A DNA stretch of 64,000 nt, from assembly GCF_026627255.1 (NCBI RefSeq), contig NZ_JAPNLM010000001.1, forward strand, positions 62,001-126,000, read 5' to 3'. The first letter of the stretch is position 1. Each line of letters begins with the position of its first letter. The notes under the pieces are model-generated. The model saw only the letters and a program-made list of their open reading frames with translations, was not told the DNA's origin and made no database searches. Source of the DNA: Streptomyces antarcticus. GTDB taxonomy: Bacteria; Actinomycetota; Actinomycetes; Streptomycetales; Streptomycetaceae. This document shows, piece by piece, positions 25,895 to 35,710 of the stretch. The position numbers were made by a program, and so were the translations under genes.

Positions 25895-26680
25895 ATGAGT
25901 GAGACACCCCGTTCCTGGGAAACCGGGGGCGACACCAGTGCCGGGCTTCCCCAGCGCCGCACTGGGCATGCGTTCGCGCACACTCCTCACCGATCGGACA
26001 GCCGTTCGCCCCAAACCCCCCGGGGCGTGCGGCAACCCGGTCCGGGCGGCCGTCCCGGAACCATCCCCCCTGTTCCGGGACGGCCGGCCATCCTCCTCGT
26101 CGCCGCGCTCTGCGGCCTGCTCCTCTCCCTCGCCACCTGGCAGGTACTGGCCGTCGGCCCGCTGCTGGCGCCCGACCACGCGCTGAGCCGCGCACTGGTG
26201 CGCACGGTCCCGGACTCCGTCACCGAACGCCTCTCGGACCTCGGCAACATCCCGGTCGCCGTCCCCGTCCTCGCCCTCGCCATGGCGTACGCCGCCTGGC
26301 GCGGCCGGCGCCGCGCCGCCCTCGCGGCCGGCCTGGCGATGGCCCTCGTACCGGCGCTGGTCGTCCCGCTCAAGCTGTGGACCGCCCGGCCGGGCCCCCT
26401 GGAACCCTGGGCCGCCGGGTACTACCCCTCGGGCCACACCGCGACCGCGTTCGTCGCGTACGCCGGGGCCGCCCTGCTCGTACGCCCGTACACCCGCCGC
26501 CCCTGGCCGGCGGCCGCGGCCCTGGCCCTCACGGGGGCGACCGGCGCCGGGCTGGTCCTGCGGGGCTGGCACTGGCCGCTGGACGTCCTGGCGAGCGTCC
26601 TGCTGTGTACCCCGCTGCTGCTGGTGGTGCGCCGGATGGCCACTGCCGATCCGGACCGCCGCCAAGGCCGGGGGATCTAG
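25895..26680 (+). CDS. PAP2-family membrane phosphatase
   Basis: A 261-residue integral membrane protein with about six membrane segments after a 60-residue polar N-terminus. The phosphatase motifs appear in order: KLWTARPGP (near residue 155), PSGHT (near 178) and RGWHWPLDVL (near 226). It should dephosphorylate a lipid phosphate such as undecaprenyl diphosphate or phosphatidic acid on the outer face. The start is uncertain: ATG 25895 has a weak ribosome-binding site and the N-terminal tail is poorly conserved in look, so a downstream GTG is possible. Confidence 0.82.
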   Translation: MSETPRSWETGGDTSAGLPQRRTGHAFAHTPHRSDSRSPQTPRGVRQPGPGGRPGTIPPVPGRPAILLVAALCGLLLSLATWQVLAVGPLLAPDHALSRALVRTVPDSVTERLSDLGNIPVAVPVLALAMAYAAWRGRRRAALAAGLAMALVPALVVPLKLWTARPGPLEPWAAGYYPSGHTATAFVAYAGAALLVRPYTRRPWPAAAALALTGATGAGLVLRGWHWPLDVLASVLLCTPLLLVVRRMATADPDRRQGRGI

Positions 26681-26751
26681 CGGGCGTTCCCGCTCCGGGC
26701 CGCGCGGCCGGCCCTGAGTCCGCGGCGCGGGATCTGGTTGCATGAGGTCCC

Positions 26752-27243
26752 ATGAACGCCATAGTCACGAGCGTCATCGCGGTCCTCGGCACCTTGCTCG
26801 GCTCGACGGTGACGCACGTCTTCCAGCAGCGGTCCGCGCGGCGCATGGAGCGAAACGCCCTCGAAGCACAGCTGCGCCAGGAACGGCTGGACGTGTACGG
26901 CACGTACGCCGGGCTGCTCGTCGACTTCCGCCAGGCCGCGCTGCACCACTGGTTCTGTGTGCATGAGGGCCGCGACGCCGACGACGAAGCCGCCCTGCGC
27001 AAGCGCTCGTTCGAGCTGCGCTCCGGCGCGCAGCACGCCCTGTTCCAGCTCCAGCTGATCGCCGACCAGCCCGATCTCACCGCCGCCGCGGTCGAGGCCT
27101 TCACATCGGTCGGCGCGGTCAACCGGGCGCGGGACCGCGCCGACCTCGACGTCCGGCGGGACGCGAGCCGCGAGCTGATCGACGGCTTCGTCGGCACGGC
27201 CCGCCGGTACGTCCAGGCGGCTCCCGGCCGACTGCCGTCGTAG
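26752..27243 (+). CDS. Hypothetical single-span membrane protein
   Basis: A 163-residue protein with one N-terminal membrane helix (NAIVTSVIAVLGTLLGSTVTHVF) followed by a basic stretch (RSARRMERN) and a soluble alpha-helical domain facing the cytosol. I recognise the type as a common Streptomyces protein but know no function. It stands alone between a PAP2 phosphatase and the convergent chitinase. Confidence 0.65.
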   Translation: MNAIVTSVIAVLGTLLGSTVTHVFQQRSARRMERNALEAQLRQERLDVYGTYAGLLVDFRQAALHHWFCVHEGRDADDEAALRKRSFELRSGAQHALFQLQLIADQPDLTAAAVEAFTSVGAVNRARDRADLDVRRDASRELIDGFVGTARRYVQAAPGRLPS

Positions 27244-27247
27244 TGCG

Positions 27248-27305
27248 CGGTGCCGCCGCAGCGCCGAAGTGGGCCGCGGTGCCGCCGCAGTGCCGAAGTG
27301 GGCCG
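27248..27305. repeat. Tandem duplication of a 29-bp unit
   Basis: Copies 27248-27276 and 27277-27305 differ at one base (c/t). They lie between the stop of the membrane protein and the chitinase terminator. It looks like a recent local duplication. Confidence 0.85.
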
Positions 27306-27339
27306 TCGAAGGCCCCCTGGGCGGAGGGGACTTCGACGG
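27303..27339 (-). terminator. Terminator of the chitinase gene
   Basis: CCGTCGAAG (27303-27311) pairs with CTTCGACGG (27331-27339), and after one mismatch CCCC pairs with GGGG further in. It lies 7 bases beyond the chitinase stop and between convergent genes, so it can serve both. Confidence 0.75.
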
Positions 27340-27345
27340 CATGCA

Positions 27346-29157
27346 CTAGCCGCCGAAGTACGCGTCGAAGTTGCGGCTGAACTCCCAGCCGCCGAAGCGG
27401 TCCCAGTTGATCGACCAGGTCATCAGGCCGCGCAGGGCGGGCCAGGTGCCGTGGGTCTGGTAGCCGCCGCAGTTCGTCTTCTTCGTCAGGCAGTCCAGCG
27501 CCTTGTTCACCTCGGCGGGCGCGGTGTGGCCGTTGCCCGCGTTGGTCGTCGCGGGAAGGCCGATGGCCACCTGATCCGGGCGCAGCGCGGGGAAGACGCG
27601 GGCGGTGTTGCCCGCGACCGGGAAGCCGGTCAGGAGCATGTCGGTCATGGCGATGTGGAAGTCCGCGCCGCCCATGGAGTGGTACTGGTTGTCGAGGCCC
27701 ATGATCGAGCCCGAGTTGTAGTCCTGGACGTGGAGCAGGGTGAGGTCGTCGCGCAGGGCGTGGATGACCGGGAGGTAGGCGCCGGCGCGCGGGTCCTGTC
27801 CGCCCCAGGGGCCGGAGCCGTAGTACTGGTAGCCGAGCTGGACGAAGAAGGTCTCGGGGGCCATGGTCAGGACGAAGTCCGGGCCGTACCTGGCCTTGAG
27901 GGTCTTCACGGCGGAGATCAGGTTGACGATGACGGGGGTGGTCGGGGCGCGGAAGTCGGTGTCCCCCGTCGCCAGGGAGAGGGAGTGGCCCTCGAAGTCG
28001 ATGTCGAGGCCGTTGAGCCCGTACTCGTCGATGATCTTGCCGACGGAGGTGACGAAGGCGTCGCGGGCGGCGGTGGTGGCGAGCTGGACCTGGCCGTTCT
28101 GGCCGCCGATGGAGATCAGCACCTTCTTGCCGGCGGCCTGCTTGGCCTTGATCGCCGCCTTGAACTCGGCCGGCGACTCGACGTTCGGGCACTCGGCGAC
28201 CGGGCAGAGCTGGAAGCGGATGTCTCCCGAGGTCACGGACGTCGGCTCGCCGAAGGCGAGGTTGATGACGTCCCAGGAGGCGGGGACGTCGGCCATCCGG
28301 ACGTAGCCGGAGCCGTTGGCGAAGCTGGAGTGCAGGTAGCCGACCAGGGCGTGCGCGGGCAGGCCGGGGTTGCCCGGGTTGCCGCCGCCCGTCGTGGTCG
28401 CGGAGACGGGGGCGCTCTTCGCGGACTCGCCCGCGGCGTTCACGGCGCCGACCCGGAAGGTGTACGTGGTGGACGCGGCGAGGCCGGTCACCGTCGCCGA
28501 CGCGGCGGTGACGGTCAGGGGCGCGGCGCCGTCCCGGTAGACCTTGTACGAGGTGGCCCCGGCGGCGGCCGACCAGGAGAGCGACACCGAGTCGGAGGAG
28601 GTGGCCGATGCCGTCAGGCCCGTGGGGGCGGCCGGGGGCCGGGGCTCCTCGGGGCCGGTGCCGCCGGGGTCGGGGCCGACCACCGTGAAGTCGTCGGTGA
28701 GGTGGGCCGGCTGGCCGTACCAGCCGTGGGTGTAGACCGTCACGGAGGTCGTCGACGGGCCGGTGCGGAAGGTGGTCGCCAGCTGCTTCCACGCGCCCGG
28801 GCTCTGGGTCCAGGCGGACACGTCGGTGGTGCCGGTACCGCTCGCGCCGAGGTAGACGTACGCGCCCTGCACCCAGGCGCCGAGCGTGTACGTGGAGTCG
28901 GGCTTGACGGTGACGGTCTGGGCGCAGCGGGCGTTGTCCTGGCCCGCCGGGGTGGCCTTCAGGGCGGAACTCCCGCCGTGGACGGGGGTGGTGACGGTGG
29001 TGCCGCTGCCGCCGGAGCAGCTCCAGCCGTCGAGGCCGGACTCGAAGCCGCCGTTGCGGACGAGGTCGGCGTCTGCCGCCGCGGCCGGCGGGCCCGCGGC
29101 GAGGAAGCCGGCCACCGCCAGGGCGGCGGCCGTAAGGATGGACGTGGCTCTGCGCAC
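27346..29157 (-). CDS. Secreted GH18 chitinase with carbohydrate-binding and FnIII domains
   Basis: A 603-residue secreted enzyme starting at GTG 29157, with GGAGG 5 bases upstream. Residues 1-27 are a signal peptide ([20 protein letters not shown] cleavage). Residues 30-165 form a CBM4_9-like binding domain ([16 protein letters not shown]), 178-262 a fibronectin III domain ([18 protein letters not shown]), and about 272-603 a GH18 barrel. The catalytic motif is GLDIDFEG, with SIGGQNG upstream. It hydrolyses chitin outside the cell. The order CBM-FnIII-GH18 is typical of Streptomyces ChiC/ChiD-like enzymes. A DasR-type operator lies in its promoter. Confidence 0.95.
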   Translation of the reverse strand: MRRATSILTAAALAVAGFLAAGPPAAAADADLVRNGGFESGLDGWSCSGGSGTTVTTPVHGGSSALKATPAGQDNARCAQTVTVKPDSTYTLGAWVQGAYVYLGASGTGTTDVSAWTQSPGAWKQLATTFRTGPSTTSVTVYTHGWYGQPAHLTDDFTVVGPDPGGTGPEEPRPPAAPTGLTASATSSDSVSLSWSAAAGATSYKVYRDGAAPLTVTAASATVTGLAASTTYTFRVGAVNAAGESAKSAPVSATTTGGGNPGNPGLPAHALVGYLHSSFANGSGYVRMADVPASWDVINLAFGEPTSVTSGDIRFQLCPVAECPNVESPAEFKAAIKAKQAAGKKVLISIGGQNGQVQLATTAARDAFVTSVGKIIDEYGLNGLDIDFEGHSLSLATGDTDFRAPTTPVIVNLISAVKTLKARYGPDFVLTMAPETFFVQLGYQYYGSGPWGGQDPRAGAYLPVIHALRDDLTLLHVQDYNSGSIMGLDNQYHSMGGADFHIAMTDMLLTGFPVAGNTARVFPALRPDQVAIGLPATTNAGNGHTAPAEVNKALDCLTKKTNCGGYQTHGTWPALRGLMTWSINWDRFGGWEFSRNFDAYFGG

Positions 29158-29205
29158 AACTGCCTCCGGGGCATGGGGGGATGGAGGGGTCAGCGGCGCC
29201 CAAGA

Positions 29206-29217
29206 TGGTCCAGACCA
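29206..29217 (-). promoter_or_regulatory. DasR-responsive element in the chitinase promoter
   Basis: TGGTCCAGACCA is a near-perfect match to the dre/chitinase direct-repeat consensus TGGTCTAGACCA. On the minus strand two TTGACA hexamers lie just upstream (about 29238-29243 and 29223-29228), the nearer one followed about 17 bases later by CATCTT, so the site falls between likely -35 and -10 boxes. Repression by DasR, relieved by glucosamine-6-phosphate, follows from what is known of the regulon. Confidence 0.8.
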
Positions 29218-29238
29218 ATGGCCTTGTCAATGCCCCTG

Positions 29239-29745
29239 TCAACTTTTACGACCCGCCTTCTCCTCGCCGGCGGCCCCGTGGGCGACGCTCGCCGCGGCCT
29301 CGTGCATCGCCAGCTCCAGCACGGCCGGGTCCGTGAGGGTCCCCCGGCCGTCCGGGAGCACCAGCCAGCGCACCCCGCCCGCCGCCCGGCCGGGGTACGG
29401 GACCACGATCCAGGTCCCGCGGCCCGCCCCCCGTACGCCGGTGCCGATCCAGCGGGACGCCGTCCCCGGGGGAACGAAGAAGCCCAGCCGCGGCATCGGC
29501 GTACCGCCGCGCCGCGCGGCGCCGAAGTCGGCGAGCACCGGGCCGGGCCGCTCCACGAGGAGCCCGAGCACGTCGAGGGTGGCCTGCCCGAGCTCCGCGG
29601 GCAGGATCAGCACGTCCCAGCCCCGGCCGGCGGGCAGGAGCGCCGCCCCGAGGGGACCGCGCTCCCACTCCCACCGGCAGGCCTCGGGATCCGGCGCCGT
29701 CGATACCAGCCATTCCACTGCCGTCTTGACCCCCGGGATAGCCAT
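29239..29745 (-). CDS. Conserved hypothetical protein (SCO-type, 168 aa)
   Basis: A 168-residue soluble protein (MAIPGVKTAVEWLV at the start; RWIGTGVRGAGRGTWIVVPYPGR in the middle). The layout recalls the small Streptomyces proteins distantly related to bifunctional primase/polymerase N-domains, but no catalytic motif is visible and I give no function. Its stop codon lies inside the -35 region of the chitinase promoter. Confidence 0.7.
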   Translation of the reverse strand: MAIPGVKTAVEWLVSTAPDPEACRWEWERGPLGAALLPAGRGWDVLILPAELGQATLDVLGLLVERPGPVLADFGAARRGGTPMPRLGFFVPPGTASRWIGTGVRGAGRGTWIVVPYPGRAAGGVRWLVLPDGRGTLTDPAVLELAMHEAAASVAHGAAGEEKAGRKS

Positions 29746-29898
29746 CGCCCGGCCTCCGTTCCGTCTGGTGAAGGGTTCTCACCGGGAGAGAGCGGGGCCG
29801 GGCGCGGGTATGACGCGGGTTTCGTTACTCCGTGGTAGTGAAAGGGGTCACACGGCGAGCGGCCGTGCGGGGCGGGCACGCCGGGGCGCGCGCACCGC

Positions 29899-29934
29899 GA
29901 TCGGCGGATCGGCGGATCAGCCGACCAGCCGATC
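29899..29934 (-). terminator. Imperfect hairpin at the end of the polyamine operon
   Basis: GATCGGCGGATCGGC pairs with GCCGACCAGCCGATC with two mismatches around a 6-nt loop. It overlaps the stop codon of the FAD oxidoreductase, the last gene of the operon. Confidence 0.45.
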
Positions 29935-31351
29935 AGCTGTCGAATCCGAGGCCGACGCGGTCCAGCGCCTTGAGCCACAGGTTCCGGTGCCCGCCGTTGC
30001 TGTCGGCGCGGGCCAGCGACCACTTGGTGAGGCTGATGCCGGTCCAGGCGAGCGGCTCCGGCGGGAACGGCATCGGCTTGGAGCGGACCATCTCCAGCTC
30101 CGTGCGCTCGGTCCGCTCCCCCGCGAGCAGGTCGAGCATCACGTCGGCGCCGAAGCGGGTGGCCCCGACGCCGAGCCCGGTGTAGCCCGCGGCGTACGCG
30201 ACCTTGCCCGCGTGCGCGGTGCCGAAGAAGGCCGAGAAGCGCGCGCAGGTGTCGATCGCCCCGCCCCAGGCATGGCTGAAATTGACCCCCTCCAGCTGGG
30301 GGAAGCAGATGAAGAAGTGCTCCGCCAGCTTGAGGTAGGTCTCGGGGCGGTGGTCGTGCTCCGCGTCGAGCCGGCCGCCGTAGGGGTAGATCGCGTCGTA
30401 GCCGCCCCACAGGATGCGGCGATCGGGGGTGATCCGGAAGTAGTGGAACTGGTTGGCGCTGTCGCCCAGGCCCTGGCGGTTCTTCCAGCCGACCGAGTCG
30501 AGCTGGGCCTCGGTCAGCGGTTCGGTCATCAGGGCGTAGTCGTAGACCGGGACGGTGAGCGGCCGGATCCGCTTGACCAGCGAGGGGAAGATGTTGGTGC
30601 CGAGCGCCACCCGGCGGGCGAAGACCCGCCCGTACGGGGTGCGTACGGCCATCCCGGCCCCGGAGGCGGCCAGGTCCAGGCCGCGGGTGTGCTCGTAGAT
30701 CCGCACCCCGAGGCCGAGGCAGGCCTGCTTGAGGCCCCAGGCCAGCTTCGCCGGGTTGAGCATCGCGACGCTGTCGCGGTCCCAGACGCCGCCGAGGAAG
30801 GTCGGGGAGTCGACTTCGGCGCGCAGGGCGTCGCGATCCAGCCACTGGGAGCCGCCGGCGAGGCCGAGGCGCTCCGCCTCCGCGTGCAGCTCGCGCAGCT
30901 CCTCGACCTGGTGCGGCTCGGTGGCCACGTCGATCTCACCGCTGCGCTCGAAGTCGCAGTCGATGCCGTAGCGGGCGACGGCCTCCTCGATGGCGTCGAG
31001 GTTGCGGGCGCCCAGCTCCTCCAGCTTCGCCAGCTCGTCCGGCCAGCGGGCCAGCCCGTTGGCCAGGCCGTGGGTGAGGGAGGCGGCGCAGAATCCGCCG
31101 TTGCGGCCCGAGGCGGCCCAGCCCGCCTCGTGGCCCTCGATCAGGACGACGTCCCGGGCGGGGTCGCGCTCCTTGGCGAGCAGCGCGGTCCACAGGCCGC
31201 TGTAGCCGGCGCCGATGACGAGCAGGTCGCAGTGCTCGTCGCCGGTGAGGGCGGGCTGTGGGGCGGGCTTGCCGGGGTCGTCCAGCCAGTACGAGACCGG
31301 CCGTGCCGCGGAAAGGGATCGTGCAGCGGTGCGCATGGCGTCTGGGGCCAT
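29933..31351 (-). CDS. Gamma-glutamylputrescine oxidase-like FAD oxidoreductase (PuuB/DadA family)
   Basis: A 472-residue flavoprotein of the glycine/D-amino-acid oxidase superfamily. It has an ADP-binding LLVIGAGYSGLWTALLAKE near residue 45, the SGRNGGFC block typical of PuuB-like enzymes, and a C-terminal GYTGLGVGATRFGADVMLDLL. It is the last gene of a polyamine transport operon, so oxidation of a glutamylated or free polyamine to its aldehyde is the best guess. ATG 31351, 9 bases after GGGAG, is preferred over TTG 31360. Confidence 0.85.
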   Translation of the reverse strand: MAPDAMRTAARSLSAARPVSYWLDDPGKPAPQPALTGDEHCDLLVIGAGYSGLWTALLAKERDPARDVVLIEGHEAGWAASGRNGGFCAASLTHGLANGLARWPDELAKLEELGARNLDAIEEAVARYGIDCDFERSGEIDVATEPHQVEELRELHAEAERLGLAGGSQWLDRDALRAEVDSPTFLGGVWDRDSVAMLNPAKLAWGLKQACLGLGVRIYEHTRGLDLAASGAGMAVRTPYGRVFARRVALGTNIFPSLVKRIRPLTVPVYDYALMTEPLTEAQLDSVGWKNRQGLGDSANQFHYFRITPDRRILWGGYDAIYPYGGRLDAEHDHRPETYLKLAEHFFICFPQLEGVNFSHAWGGAIDTCARFSAFFGTAHAGKVAYAAGYTGLGVGATRFGADVMLDLLAGERTERTELEMVRSKPMPFPPEPLAWTGISLTKWSLARADSNGGHRNLWLKALDRVGLGFDS

Positions 31352-31375
31352 GTCTTCCAACTCCCTACGGGTGAC

Positions 31376-32182
31376 TTACTTGGGCTGCGCCTTCTTGCGG
31401 CGGTTGCCGACCATCTGGCCGGCGAGGACCACCAGCACCGCGATGACGAACATCGCCGTGCCGATGACGTTGATCTGTACAGGCGTACCGCGCTGGGCCG
31501 ATCCCCACACGAACATGGGGAAGGTGACGGTGTTGCCCGAGTTGAAGTTGGTGATGATGAAGTCGTCGAACGAGAGCGCGAAGGAGAGCAGCGCGCCCGC
31601 CGCGATGCCGGGGGCGGCGATCGGCAGGGTGACCCGTACGAAGGTCTGCACCGGCCCCGCGTAGAGGTCGCGGGCGGCCTCCTCCAGCCGGGGGTCCATC
31701 GACAGGACGCGCGCCTTGACGGCGGCGACGACGAAGCTGAGGCAGAACATGATGTGGGCGATGAGGATCGTCCAGAAGCCCAGCTGGATGCCCATGTTGA
31801 GGAAGAGCGCGAGCAGCGAGGCCGCCATCACGATCTCGGGCATGGCCATGGGCAGGAAGATCAGCGAGTTGACCGCGCCGCGCCCCCGGAACCGGTAGCG
31901 GACCATCGCGAAGGCTATGGCGGTACCGAGCGCGGTGGCGGCCAGCGTGGCCCACAGGGCGATCTGGAGGGACAGCGAGAGCGAGCCGCACAGGTCGGCT
32001 ACCCCGCAGGGGTCCTTCCAGGCGTCGAGGGAGAACTCCTGCCAGGCGTAGTTGAACCGTCCGGTGGGGTTGTTGAAGGAGAAGACGGTGACGACGACGT
32101 TCGGAAGGATCATGTAGGCGAGCGTGGCGAGGCCCGCGATGACGACTAGATTGCGCCGGAGCCACGTGATGGGTGTGCGCAT
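31376..32182 (-). CDS. potC: Polyamine ABC transporter permease (PotC-like)
   Basis: A 268-residue inner-membrane protein with six membrane segments and the EAA loop ([21 protein letters not shown]) that docks onto the ATPase. It forms the channel with PotB and opens its frame with TGATG, a 1-base overlap with potB. The downstream neighbour is the PuuB-like oxidase 24 bases away. Spermidine/putrescine specificity follows from the operon. Confidence 0.9.
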   Translation of the reverse strand: MRTPITWLRRNLVVIAGLATLAYMILPNVVVTVFSFNNPTGRFNYAWQEFSLDAWKDPCGVADLCGSLSLSLQIALWATLAATALGTAIAFAMVRYRFRGRGAVNSLIFLPMAMPEIVMAASLLALFLNMGIQLGFWTILIAHIMFCLSFVVAAVKARVLSMDPRLEEAARDLYAGPVQTFVRVTLPIAAPGIAAGALLSFALSFDDFIITNFNSGNTVTFPMFVWGSAQRGTPVQINVIGTAMFVIAVLVVLAGQMVGNRRKKAQPK

Positions 32183-33111
32183 CAGACCAGGTCCTCCGTC
32201 CCCGCTCGGCGGATGTAGATGGTGACCATGATCAGCACGATGGCCATGAGGATGAAGGACAGCGCGGCCGCCGTCGGGTAGTCGAGGATCCGCAGGTACT
32301 GCGACTGGATGACGTTGCCGATCATCCGGGTGTCCGTGGAGCCGAGCAGCTCGGCGTTGACGTAGTCGCCGCTCGCCGGGATGAAGGTGAGCAGGGTCCC
32401 GGAGACCACGCCCGGCATGGACAGCGGGAAGGTCACCTTGCGGAAGACCGTGGCGGGGCGGGCGTAGAGGTCCCCGGCCGCCTCGTGGAGGCGGGTGTCG
32501 ATGCGCTCCAGCGAGGAGTACAGCGGCAGGATCATGAAGGGAAGGAAGTTGTACGTGAGGCCGCAGACCACCGCGAGCGGCGTGGCCAGCACCCGGTCGC
32601 CCTGGGTCATGCCGAGCAAGCTGGTGACGTCGAGGAAGCCGATGTCGTTGAGGACGCCGACCACCGGGCCGCCGTCGGCGAGGATCGTCTTCCAGGCCAG
32701 GGTGCGGATCAGGAAGCTGGTGAAGAACGGGGCGATGACCAGCACCAGCAGCAGGTTGCGCCAGCGGCCGGCCTTGAAGGCGATCAGGTAGGCCAGCGGG
32801 TACCCGAGCATCAGGCACAGCACGGTGGCGGTGCCCGCGTAGAGCAGGGAGCGCAGGAACTGCGGGTAGTACTCGGTGAAGGCGTCCCAGTAGGTCTGGA
32901 AGTGCCAGGTGACCCGGAAGCCCTCTTCGAGGGAGCCGGTCTGCACCGAGGTGGAGGCCTGGTAGACCATCGGCAGCACGAAGAACACGAGCAGCCACAG
33001 GATGCCGGGGAGCAGCAGCCAGTACGGGATCAGCCGCTTGCGCAGCGACGCCCGGTGCACCGGGGGCTCGGCTTGGGCGGGCGCCTGGGGCGGCGCCGCG
33101 GTGGCGGTCAC
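32182..33111 (-). CDS. potB: Polyamine ABC transporter permease (PotB-like)
   Basis: A 309-residue permease with a 30-residue Pro-rich cytosolic lead and six membrane segments. The EAA loop reads [24 protein letters not shown] 33111 overlaps the potA stop (GTGA). It pairs with PotC in the membrane. Confidence 0.9.
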   Translation of the reverse strand: MTATAAPPQAPAQAEPPVHRASLRKRLIPYWLLLPGILWLLVFFVLPMVYQASTSVQTGSLEEGFRVTWHFQTYWDAFTEYYPQFLRSLLYAGTATVLCLMLGYPLAYLIAFKAGRWRNLLLVLVIAPFFTSFLIRTLAWKTILADGGPVVGVLNDIGFLDVTSLLGMTQGDRVLATPLAVVCGLTYNFLPFMILPLYSSLERIDTRLHEAAGDLYARPATVFRKVTFPLSMPGVVSGTLLTFIPASGDYVNAELLGSTDTRMIGNVIQSQYLRILDYPTAAALSFILMAIVLIMVTIYIRRAGTEDLV

Positions 33112-34274
33112 GCGCCCTCCTCCACCGTCTCGATGCCCGCGGCGCCCGTCGTCCCCGCAAGCATGGACTGGGCCGCGTCGAGTCCGAAGGTGTGCTCCGG
33201 GTTCCAGTGCAGGATCACCTCGGCGCCGGGGACCAGGCGGGCGTCCCGCTCGATGTTCTGCGCGTACACCTCCAGCTCGGGGCAGACCGGGCTGTCGATG
33301 ACGTACTGGGTGGAGACGCCGATGAAGGAGGAGGCTGCGATCCGGCCGGGAACCTTGTTGCGGCCGGCCGCGATGGAGTGCTCCTCGTCGGCGATGACCA
33401 GGGATATCTTCTCCGGGCGCACCCCGACGAGCAGCTTTCCGCCCGCGGCGGGCGTGGTCGAACATCGGGCCGCGGGCAGCCGGAGCGTGGCGCCCGGGGC
33501 GCAGACCACGACCTCGGAGCCGGCGGACTCCACGGAGGCCTCGATGAGGTTGGAGGTGCCGAGGAAGTTCGCGACGAAGGTGGTGCCGGGGTTCTCGTAC
33601 AGCTCGGCGGGGGCGCCCAGCTGCTCGACGCGGCCGCCGTTCATCACGGCGACCGTGTCGGCCATGGTCATGGCCTCTTCCTGGTCGTGCGTGACGTGCA
33701 CGAAGGTGATGCCGACCTCGGTCTGTATGCGCTTGAGCTCCAGCTGCATCTGGCGGCGCAGCTTGAGGTCGAGGGCGCCCAGCGGCTCGTCGAGGAGGAG
33801 CACCTGGGGGTGGTTGATCAGCGCGCGGGCCACGGCGACGCGCTGCTGCTGGCCGCCGGAGAGCTGGTGCGGCTTGCGCTGGGCGAACTGGCCGAGCTGG
33901 ACCAGCTCCAGCATGTCGTCGACCTGCTTCTTGACCGACTTGATGCCGCGGCGGCGCAGCCCGAAGGCGACGTTCTCGTAGATGTTCAGGTGCGGGAAGA
34001 GGGCGTAGCTCTGGAAGACCGTGTTGACCGGGCGCTTGTACGGCGGCAGGTCTGTGACCTCGCGGTCGCCGAGGTGGACCGTGCCGGTGGAGGGCTCCTC
34101 CAGGCCGGCGATCATGCGCAGGGTGGTGGTCTTCCCGCAGCCCGAGGCGCCGAGCAGGGCGAAGAAGGAGCCCTGGGGGATGGTGAGGTCCAGCGGGTGC
34201 ACGGCGGTGAAGGTGCCGTAGTGCTTGCTGATCCCGGCGAGGCGGACGTCGCCGCCCGCGGTCTTGTCAGTCAT
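33108..34274 (-). CDS. potA: Polyamine ABC transporter ATP-binding protein (PotA-like)
   Basis: A 388-residue ATPase with Walker [11 protein letters not shown]-loop [12 protein letters not shown], signature [15 protein letters not shown], Walker [14 protein letters not shown]-loop VTHDQEEAM, and a C-terminal TOBE regulatory domain (about 290-388). It powers polyamine uptake with PotB, PotC and PotD. The ATG at 34274 is preceded by only a weak ribosome-binding site. All motifs are intact. Confidence 0.93.
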   Translation of the reverse strand: MTDKTAGGDVRLAGISKHYGTFTAVHPLDLTIPQGSFFALLGASGCGKTTTLRMIAGLEEPSTGTVHLGDREVTDLPPYKRPVNTVFQSYALFPHLNIYENVAFGLRRRGIKSVKKQVDDMLELVQLGQFAQRKPHQLSGGQQQRVAVARALINHPQVLLLDEPLGALDLKLRRQMQLELKRIQTEVGITFVHVTHDQEEAMTMADTVAVMNGGRVEQLGAPAELYENPGTTFVANFLGTSNLIEASVESAGSEVVVCAPGATLRLPAARCSTTPAAGGKLLVGVRPEKISLVIADEEHSIAAGRNKVPGRIAASSFIGVSTQYVIDSPVCPELEVYAQNIERDARLVPGAEVILHWNPEHTFGLDAAQSMLAGTTGAAGIETVEEGA

Positions 34275-34407
34275 GGGTGGGTCCCGGGGTTGGGTGCGGA
34301 AGATGTCGGGGCTCGGCGGCGCCGGCCGGGATGCGCCGCCCGCCGGGCTGGTCCGGTGGGCGGCGCCCCGGTCCTCCGGGGCTCGCCGCGGCGCCTGGCG
34401 CCGGGCG

Positions 34408-35658
34408 CTAGGCGCCGATGAGCTTGGCGAACTTCTCTTCGTACGCCGTCTCTTCCTCACTGGTGAGGGAGCGGAAGGCGTGGGACTTGGCGGTCATGGC
34501 CTTGTCCGGGACGATCAGGGTGTTCTCCGCGAGCTCGGGGTCGATCTTGGCGAGCTCGTCCTTGACCCCCTCGACCGGGCAGACGTAGCTGATGTACGCC
34601 GCGAGCTGCGCGGCGACCGGGAGCTCGTAGTAGTAGTCGATGAGCTGCTCCGCGTTGGCCTTGTGACCGGCCTTCGCGGGGACCAGGAGGTTGTCGCTGG
34701 AGGTGATGTAGCCGGCGGCCGGGATCGCGTACTTGATGTCCGGGTTGCCGGCCTGGAGCTGGATGACGTCGCCCGCCCAGGCGAGGCAGGCTGCGAGGTC
34801 GCCCTTGTCGAGGTCGGCGGTGTAGTCGTTGCCCGTGAAGCGGCGGATCTGGTTCTTGTCCACGCCCTTCTGGAGCCGGCCGATCGCCCCGTCGTAGTCG
34901 GCGTCGGTGAAGTTCGACGGGTCCTTGCCCTGGTCGAGCAGGGTCATGCCGACGCTGTCGCGCATCTCGGTGAGGAAGCCGACCCGCCCCTTGAGGGTGG
35001 GGTCGTCGAGGAGCTGGGTGACGGAGTCGACCGTCTTCCCGCCGGTGGCCTTGGAGTTGTAGGCGATGACGGTGGAGATGCCGGTCCAGGGGTAGCTGTA
35101 CGCGCGCCCCGGGTCCCAGTCGGGGCTGCGGAACTGCGGGGAGAGGTTGGCGAAGGCGTGCGGGATGCGGGAGGCGTCCAGCTTCTGCGCCCAGCCGAGG
35201 CGGATCATGCGGGCCGCGAGCCAGTCGGTGACGACGATCAGGTCGCGGCCGGTGTCCTGCCCGGCCGCGAGCTGCGGGCGGATCTTCCCGAAGAACTCGA
35301 CGTTGTCGTTGATGTCCTCGGTGTACTTGACCTTGATCCCGGTCCGTTTGGTGAACTCCTCCAAGGTGGGCCGGGACTTCTCGTCCTCGCTGGTGTCCAT
35401 GTACTCGGTCCAGTTGGAGAAGACGATCTCCTTCTCCCTGTCCGAGCGGTCGTCGGAGGCCGCCGCCGCGGCGCCCTCCCGCTTGGCGGGAGGGATGCCG
35501 CAGCCGGCGAGGGCGGTCAGGCCCCCGAGGGTGAGCGCTCCGACTCCGGACGCCCGCAGCAGCGAGCGGCGGGTGAGGGCGCCCCGACCGCTGTCAAGGC
35601 TGCGCCGCATCGCGGCGAGTTGCGCCGCCGAGAGGCGGTCGGGCTCGAACTGCTCCAT
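34408..35658 (-). CDS. potD: Polyamine-binding lipoprotein (PotD-like, Tat-exported)
   Basis: A 416-residue extracytoplasmic binding protein. It has an RR signal (TRRSLLRASGV) and a lipobox (LTALAGCG, Cys about residue 53), so it is a Tat-exported lipoprotein. The NWTEYMDTSEDE start of the mature domain and YTEDINDNVEFFGK are typical of spermidine/putrescine binders. It hands substrate to PotB/C. It lies 52 bases after the aldehyde dehydrogenase and 133 bases before potA. Confidence 0.92.
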   Translation of the reverse strand: MEQFEPDRLSAAQLAAMRRSLDSGRGALTRRSLLRASGVGALTLGGLTALAGCGIPPAKREGAAAAASDDRSDREKEIVFSNWTEYMDTSEDEKSRPTLEEFTKRTGIKVKYTEDINDNVEFFGKIRPQLAAGQDTGRDLIVVTDWLAARMIRLGWAQKLDASRIPHAFANLSPQFRSPDWDPGRAYSYPWTGISTVIAYNSKATGGKTVDSVTQLLDDPTLKGRVGFLTEMRDSVGMTLLDQGKDPSNFTDADYDGAIGRLQKGVDKNQIRRFTGNDYTADLDKGDLAACLAWAGDVIQLQAGNPDIKYAIPAAGYITSSDNLLVPAKAGHKANAEQLIDYYYELPVAAQLAAYISYVCPVEGVKDELAKIDPELAENTLIVPDKAMTAKSHAFRSLTSEEETAYEEKFAKLIGA

Positions 35659-35710
35659 GCGCGTTGCCCTTTCGGGATGGGTACGTCGCCGCTGGTCCGG
35701 CGGCTGGCTT

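Noticed and set aside
27248..27305. A CRISPR-like or regulatory repeat
   Set aside because: There are only two adjacent 29-bp copies without spacers; a simple duplication explains it.
31376..33160. A 594-residue permease fusion
   Set aside because: The upstream half is a shadow of potB in another frame; potC starts at 32182 in a TGATG overlap.
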